A stretch of DNA of 64,000 nucleotides, from contig NC_088359.1 of NCBI RefSeq assembly GCF_036884655.1, forward strand, positions 16,800,001 through 16,864,000, written 5' to 3'. Positions 60,334 through 64,000 of this stretch are shown in pieces. Under the pieces are notes generated by a model. The model was not told where the DNA came from. It made no database searches and was given only the letters and a program-made list of their open reading frames with translations. Numbering within the stretch: position 1 is the stretch's first letter; every line of letters starts with the position of its first letter. This stretch comes from Musa acuminata AAA Group (taxonomy: Eukaryota > Streptophyta > Magnoliopsida > Zingiberales > Musaceae). The position numbers and the translations under genes were made by a program.

Positions 60334-60345
60334 ACTCTGATACCA
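60334..60345 (-). other. Primer-binding site of U
   Basis: The minus strand reads TGGTATCAGAGT, one mismatch from the tRNA-Met complement. Confidence 0.8.
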
Positions 60346-60347
60346 GG

Positions 60348-60741
60348 TGTTAGAACCCTTGTAGATTCTAAACTTGGGGTTGATCTCTTTAGGGGATCGG
60401 CCTCCTTGAAACTCTATAGGGGTTCCTCCCTCCAAGTTACTGCTCAAAGGCTGCAGAAAAGATTCATCTATTGCTTATGAAAAGAGGAGGAATACATGAC
60501 TATTTATAGGGCTTCTAAACCTTAACTCCTAATAGGACTCCAACTCAAGACTCCTACTTCTAACCAACTCCTAATAGGACTCCTACTCAAGACTCCTATT
60601 CCTTTACAACTCCTAATTCTTCTCTAAGAAACAACCTCCTAACCCTAGCCGGCCTCTTCATCTCTTTAATAGGGGTCGGCTTAGGTAGGTTTTACATGAA
60701 TATCCCTCTCAATTAGGACTCTCCAAGCTAGAGTCCTAACA
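60348..60741 (-). repeat. 5' LTR of U (394 bp)
   Basis: Ends TGTTAGGACTC (60741) and GGGTTCTAACA (60348) on the minus strand. Followed by ATGCC, the right TSD copy. Confidence 0.9.
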
Positions 60742-63494
60742 ATGCCATACAGTGGTTTGACTGATTTGAACACATTCATGGAGTCCTCTCTTGGCGACAA
60801 TTCAAAGAATGACTGCTGATCCACTTTGGACCAACCGATTATTAGAACATTGACAAACAACTAGCAAAGATCCAACAAACCTCCACCATTCAGGAGTACC
60901 AAACTAGGTTTGAAAGGTTATCTAATCAAACTCATGATTGGTCTCAAAAATAACTTTTGGGGACCTTCATTGAGGGCTTGAAGCCGGAGATCCGGGAGAA
61001 GTTAAAGTGCGACAACCGTACACGCTTATGGCAGCCATCTCTTTCGTACGACATCAAGAGGAGTGATTGAACCAAGAAGCTCGGAGGACTAGGGTCACTC
61101 CTCGACCAGCAATACTGAAGACCTTAGCCCCCCCTACTGTCGACCGAGTCCCTGCACTAAAGAGGTTGACAAGAGAAGAGCTTCGGGAGCGATATGCGAA
61201 GGGGTTATGTTGGCATTGCAACTTCTTATGATTGAACCAATAGAAGAAAAGGTCATTGAACATCCAGAAGAGAGTCTTGAACATAAAGAAGAAGATGTAG
61301 AAGAAGAGCCATAACCGACCGAAATTACGGTACATGCACTAGCCGGCTACTCAAAACCGCAAATGATGAAAGTTGGAGGCCTTCTCAAACAACAATTGAT
61401 CATTGTTCTCATCGACATGGGAAATACTAATAACTTCCAAAATAGTAAGGTTACTGTCCGGATGACTTACCTATCGAGAATTACAGCAGGTTTGACGTTA
61501 ATTTCGCCGACGGATGGATTTTGAAGTATGATCGTAGGTGCCCGTAGGTGAAACTGTTGCTATAGGACCAAGGGATAATTGCATATTTCTTCCTCCTCCC
61601 TCTTGATGATCATGAGGCCATGCTCAGAATTAAATGGTTGATGATATTAGGTGATGTTTCTTGAAATTTTATGAAATTATTTATAAAATTTTACAGTAAG
61701 GAGAAACAGGTGATACTGCACGGGAAACGTGGGGGCAACGTAATGACAATTTGCACACAACAAATGGAGAAGGTTTTGCATAAAGCATGCAGCAGCTTTT
61801 TGGTACAACTTGAGCAGCAAACTAAGGGAGAGCCAATAGAATTTGAAGATCCAAATCTACTTCCTTTGCTTACTGAATTTTCAGATATATTTGATGAACC
61901 GCGCAACCTACCTCTTACTCGTCGGCATGATCATTGTATAACGATTCTTCGAGGCAAATCTCCAGCAAATACTCAGCCATACCAGTATCCATATCTCCAG
62001 AAGGATGAAATAGAAAGGATTGTAAAAGAGATTCTTGAAATAGGAGTTATTCGGCCAAGTTGTAGCCCCTACTCTTCACCGGTGCTCCTCTTACAAAAGA
62101 AGGATGAAACATAGCAATTGTGTGTTGATTATCGAGCTCTCAATGGCATAACTGCCAAGGAAAAATACCCTATTTCAATAATAGATAAATTGCTAGATGA
62201 AAGGGAGCACAAATCTTCACAAAGTTGGACTTTTGATCCAGGTATCATCAAATACGAGTGTGTGAAGAAGACATACCGAAAACCACCTTTTGAACACACA
62301 ACAATCACTACGAATTTTTGCTTTCTTCAACAGAAGGTGGAATATCTTGGGCATATCATATCAAAGGAAGGTGTGGCAGTGGACCCCTTCAAAATTGGAG
62401 CAATAGAAAACTGGCCAACCTTGAGGAACATAAAATTACTACATGACTTTCTTGGTCTAATAGGCTACTACCGCAAGTTCGTGAAAAACTATGGAAAGAT
62501 CAGTGCACCACTTACTTCCTTACTAAAAATAGATGTCTTCCAATGGTCGTACAAAGCCTCCGTTGCCTTCAACAAACTTAAGGCAGCCATGATGACGACG
62601 CCGGTGCTAGCACTACCAGATTTTAGCCGACCCTTTATTATTGAGGCTAACGCATCTGGAGTCGGAATTGGAGTCATTCTCATGCAAGATGGTCGACCAC
62701 TCGCATACACTAACAAGGCACTATCTCCCTCCCATCAAAATATCTCAACATATGATAAGGAGATGCTCGCCATTGTGCACGCAGTAACAAGGTGGAGACC
62801 TTACTTGATCAATCGACGATTTCAAATTAAAATCGACCATAAAAGCCTCAAGTACTTTTTGGAGCAAAAGATATCATCCCCTGAGCAGCAAAAATAGGTA
62901 ACAAAACTTCTTAGATTTGATTATAAAATAACTTACAAAAAGTGGAAAGAGAATGTTGTTGCAAATGGGCTTTCACTTCCGACTAGCGACTTCCTTGAGG
63001 ATATTAAGATAGAATGGTAGGAAGATTCGGAGACTAGTAAGATCATAAAAAAAGTAGAGGAAGCACTAAGCTCCGTGGCTCATTACAATCGGGACTCAAA
63101 AGAATTACACTATGAGGGACGTATTGTGCTTGTGATAAATTTTACTTGCATCTTCACGAGCAGATTTTGGACAAAGTTATTCCATATGGAGGGTACTAAA
63201 TTGAAAAGGAGTACAGCATATCACCCACAAACTGATAGCCAGATGGAAGTTGTAAATAAGTGCTTGGAGACAACCCAAAGCCACCCACCAAATATGACTA
63301 CCCAACGAGAACTCCAGACCCAGCCAAGTGCCATTATTGATCGACGGATCGTGACTCAACGATGACAACACACTACTGAAGTAGTAATACAGTGGGCGAA
63401 CCTACCAATAGAAGATGCCACTAGGGAGAACTATGACGACTTGAAGATCAAATTCCTAGAATTCATGAATCGTCAGCCTCGAGGACAAGGCTAA
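60742..63494 (+). pseudogene. R gag-pol remnant
   Basis: Gag resumes in IQWFD and is badly broken to 61670 by stops and indels; the knuckle is largely lost and protease reads DMGN. The best-preserved stretch is 61671-62897 in one phase (with a stop near 62113): RT start, palm-less junction (LLDE to QQKVEYLGH) and RNase H (EANASGVGIGVIL, YDKEML, IDHKSLKYFL). Integrase scraps and the chromodomain-like tail follow at 63075-63494, ending at TAA 63492-63494. All deletions match A2. Confidence 0.87.
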
Positions 63495-63497
63495 ATT

Positions 63498-63509
63498 GAA
63501 GAGGGCGGG
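63498..63509 (+). other. Polypurine tract of R
   Basis: GAAGAGGGCGGG, 2 bp before the LTR. Confidence 0.8.
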
Positions 63510-63511
63510 TC

Positions 63512-63835
63512 TGTTAGGACTCTAGCTAGGAGAGTCCTAATTGAGAGGGACATTCATGTAAAATTTACCTAAGCTGACCCCTATTAAAGAGGTGAAGAGG
63601 CTGGCTAGGGTTAGGAGGTTGTTTCTTAGAGAAGAATTAGGAGTTGTAAAGGAATAGGAGTCTTGAGTAGGAGTCCTATTATGACTTAGGGTTTAGAAGC
63701 CCTATAAATAGCCATATATTCCTCCTCTTTTTATAAGTAATAGATGAATATTTTCTATAGCCTTTGAGCAGCAATTTGGAGGGAGGAACCCCTATAGAGT
63801 TCCAAAGAGGCCGATCCCCTAAAGAGATCAACCCC
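63512..63835 (+). repeat. Truncated 3' LTR of R
   Basis: Matches the R 5' LTR with some internal shortening and stops at GATCAACCCC. The last 30 bp or so, including TTCTAACA, are missing. The word AACCCCTATAG occurs both at the break and earlier in the LTR (63788-63798). Confidence 0.85.
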
Positions 63836-64000
63836 TATAGTTTCTTTTACGATTTACTAAAGAGAATATCTTTTTCAAAATTCATGACTTAAAATTTCTT
63901 TTGAATAACTTTTATTATTTGATCTCCTAATATTTTCTTTTGATTATTTAAGGTCAGTTTCTCAAAAGAAATCATGCATTTTGCATATTTTTATTTCATC
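63836..64000. other. Unassigned AT-rich sequence
   Basis: These 165 bp match nothing else in the window that I can recognise and contain no open frame of note. They could be older repeat DNA or the continuation of S3. Confidence 0.4.

Larger units (their letters stand above)
52359..60741 (-). mobile_element. Composite minus-strand block inside R
   Basis: The outer edges are LTR ends: TGATAAAACCC at 52359 (a decayed TGTTAGAACCC) and CCTAACA at 60741, both flanked by ATGCC. Inside are a partial LTR, a full LTR, pol and gag of T, a Sirevirus gag piece, a GC-rich minisatellite, then gag, leader and 5' LTR of U. One insertion event made the TSD; later insertion, recombination or deletion built the interior. 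Confidence 0.8.
50239..63835 (+). mobile_element. R: Reina-like gypsy element split by a composite insertion
   Basis: R has a 5' LTR (50239-50674), primer site, leader, gag start (52007), gag-pol remnants (60742-63494) and a 3' LTR cut short at 63835. A minus-strand block at 52359-60741 is inserted in gag with TSD ATGCC (52354-52358 and 60742-60746). The left TSD of R would be ATCGA (50234-50238); no right copy is found because the LTR end is lost. R has the same RT and integrase deletions as A2 but many more stops, so it is older. Confidence 0.88.

Overview
This window is plant nuclear DNA made almost entirely of LTR retrotransposons inserted into one another. I see no convincing host gene, tRNA, rRNA, CRISPR array or bacterial feature. 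The evidence for a plant is the element families (Sirevirus-type Ty1/copia, CRM-like and Reina-like Ty3/gypsy chromoviruses, a second copia lineage), the initiator-tRNA-Met primer sites (TGGTATCAGAGC) and the CpG-to-TpG stop codons. I suspect a monocot, but the sequence does not prove it. The density of nesting suggests gene-poor heterochromatin.

I read the layout from LTR ends and target-site duplications (TSDs). Four elements are closed on both sides by 5-bp TSDs: a copia element, C1 (14045-33387, TSD GTGCC); a Reina-like element, A2, inside C1 (17146-22472, TSD TCGAG); a CRM-like element, CRM2, inside C1 (26237-31844, TSD GATGG); and a nearly intact Sirevirus, M1 (35632-45084, TSD CAAAT). 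C1 sits in the gag of a minus-strand Sirevirus, S1 (8486-35259). S1 sits in an LTR of another minus-strand Sirevirus, S2 (35260-49812), which also hosts M1. S2 sits in the gag of a plus-strand Sirevirus, S3 (49813-50238). To the left, a Tekay/Del-like LTR (5509-8485) is inserted in the S1 3' LTR, a CRM-like element B (641-5508, minus) is inserted in that LTR, and a Reina-like element A1 (1-640) is inserted in B. That is six levels of nesting.

To the right, a Reina-like element R (50239-63835) carries in its gag a composite minus-strand block (52359-60741, flanked by ATGCC). The block is built from two Reina-like elements (T and U), a Sirevirus gag fragment and a GC-rich minisatellite of unknown origin.

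Two systems deserve attention. First, the Reina-like family (A1, A2, T, R) shares the same internal deletions: the RT palm with its catalytic FDD is missing, as is much of integrase, while RNase H and long reading frames remain. This looks like a non-autonomous family moved in trans. Second, the Sireviruses M1 and S1 carry a conserved extra ORF of about 370 codons after pol. It is preceded by an array of GGCGGTnnCACCGCC palindromes, followed in M1 by a TATA-like box, copying the layout of the LTR promoter. This may be an internal promoter for the third ORF. S1 and S2 both lack pol, so M1-like elements may have mobilised them.
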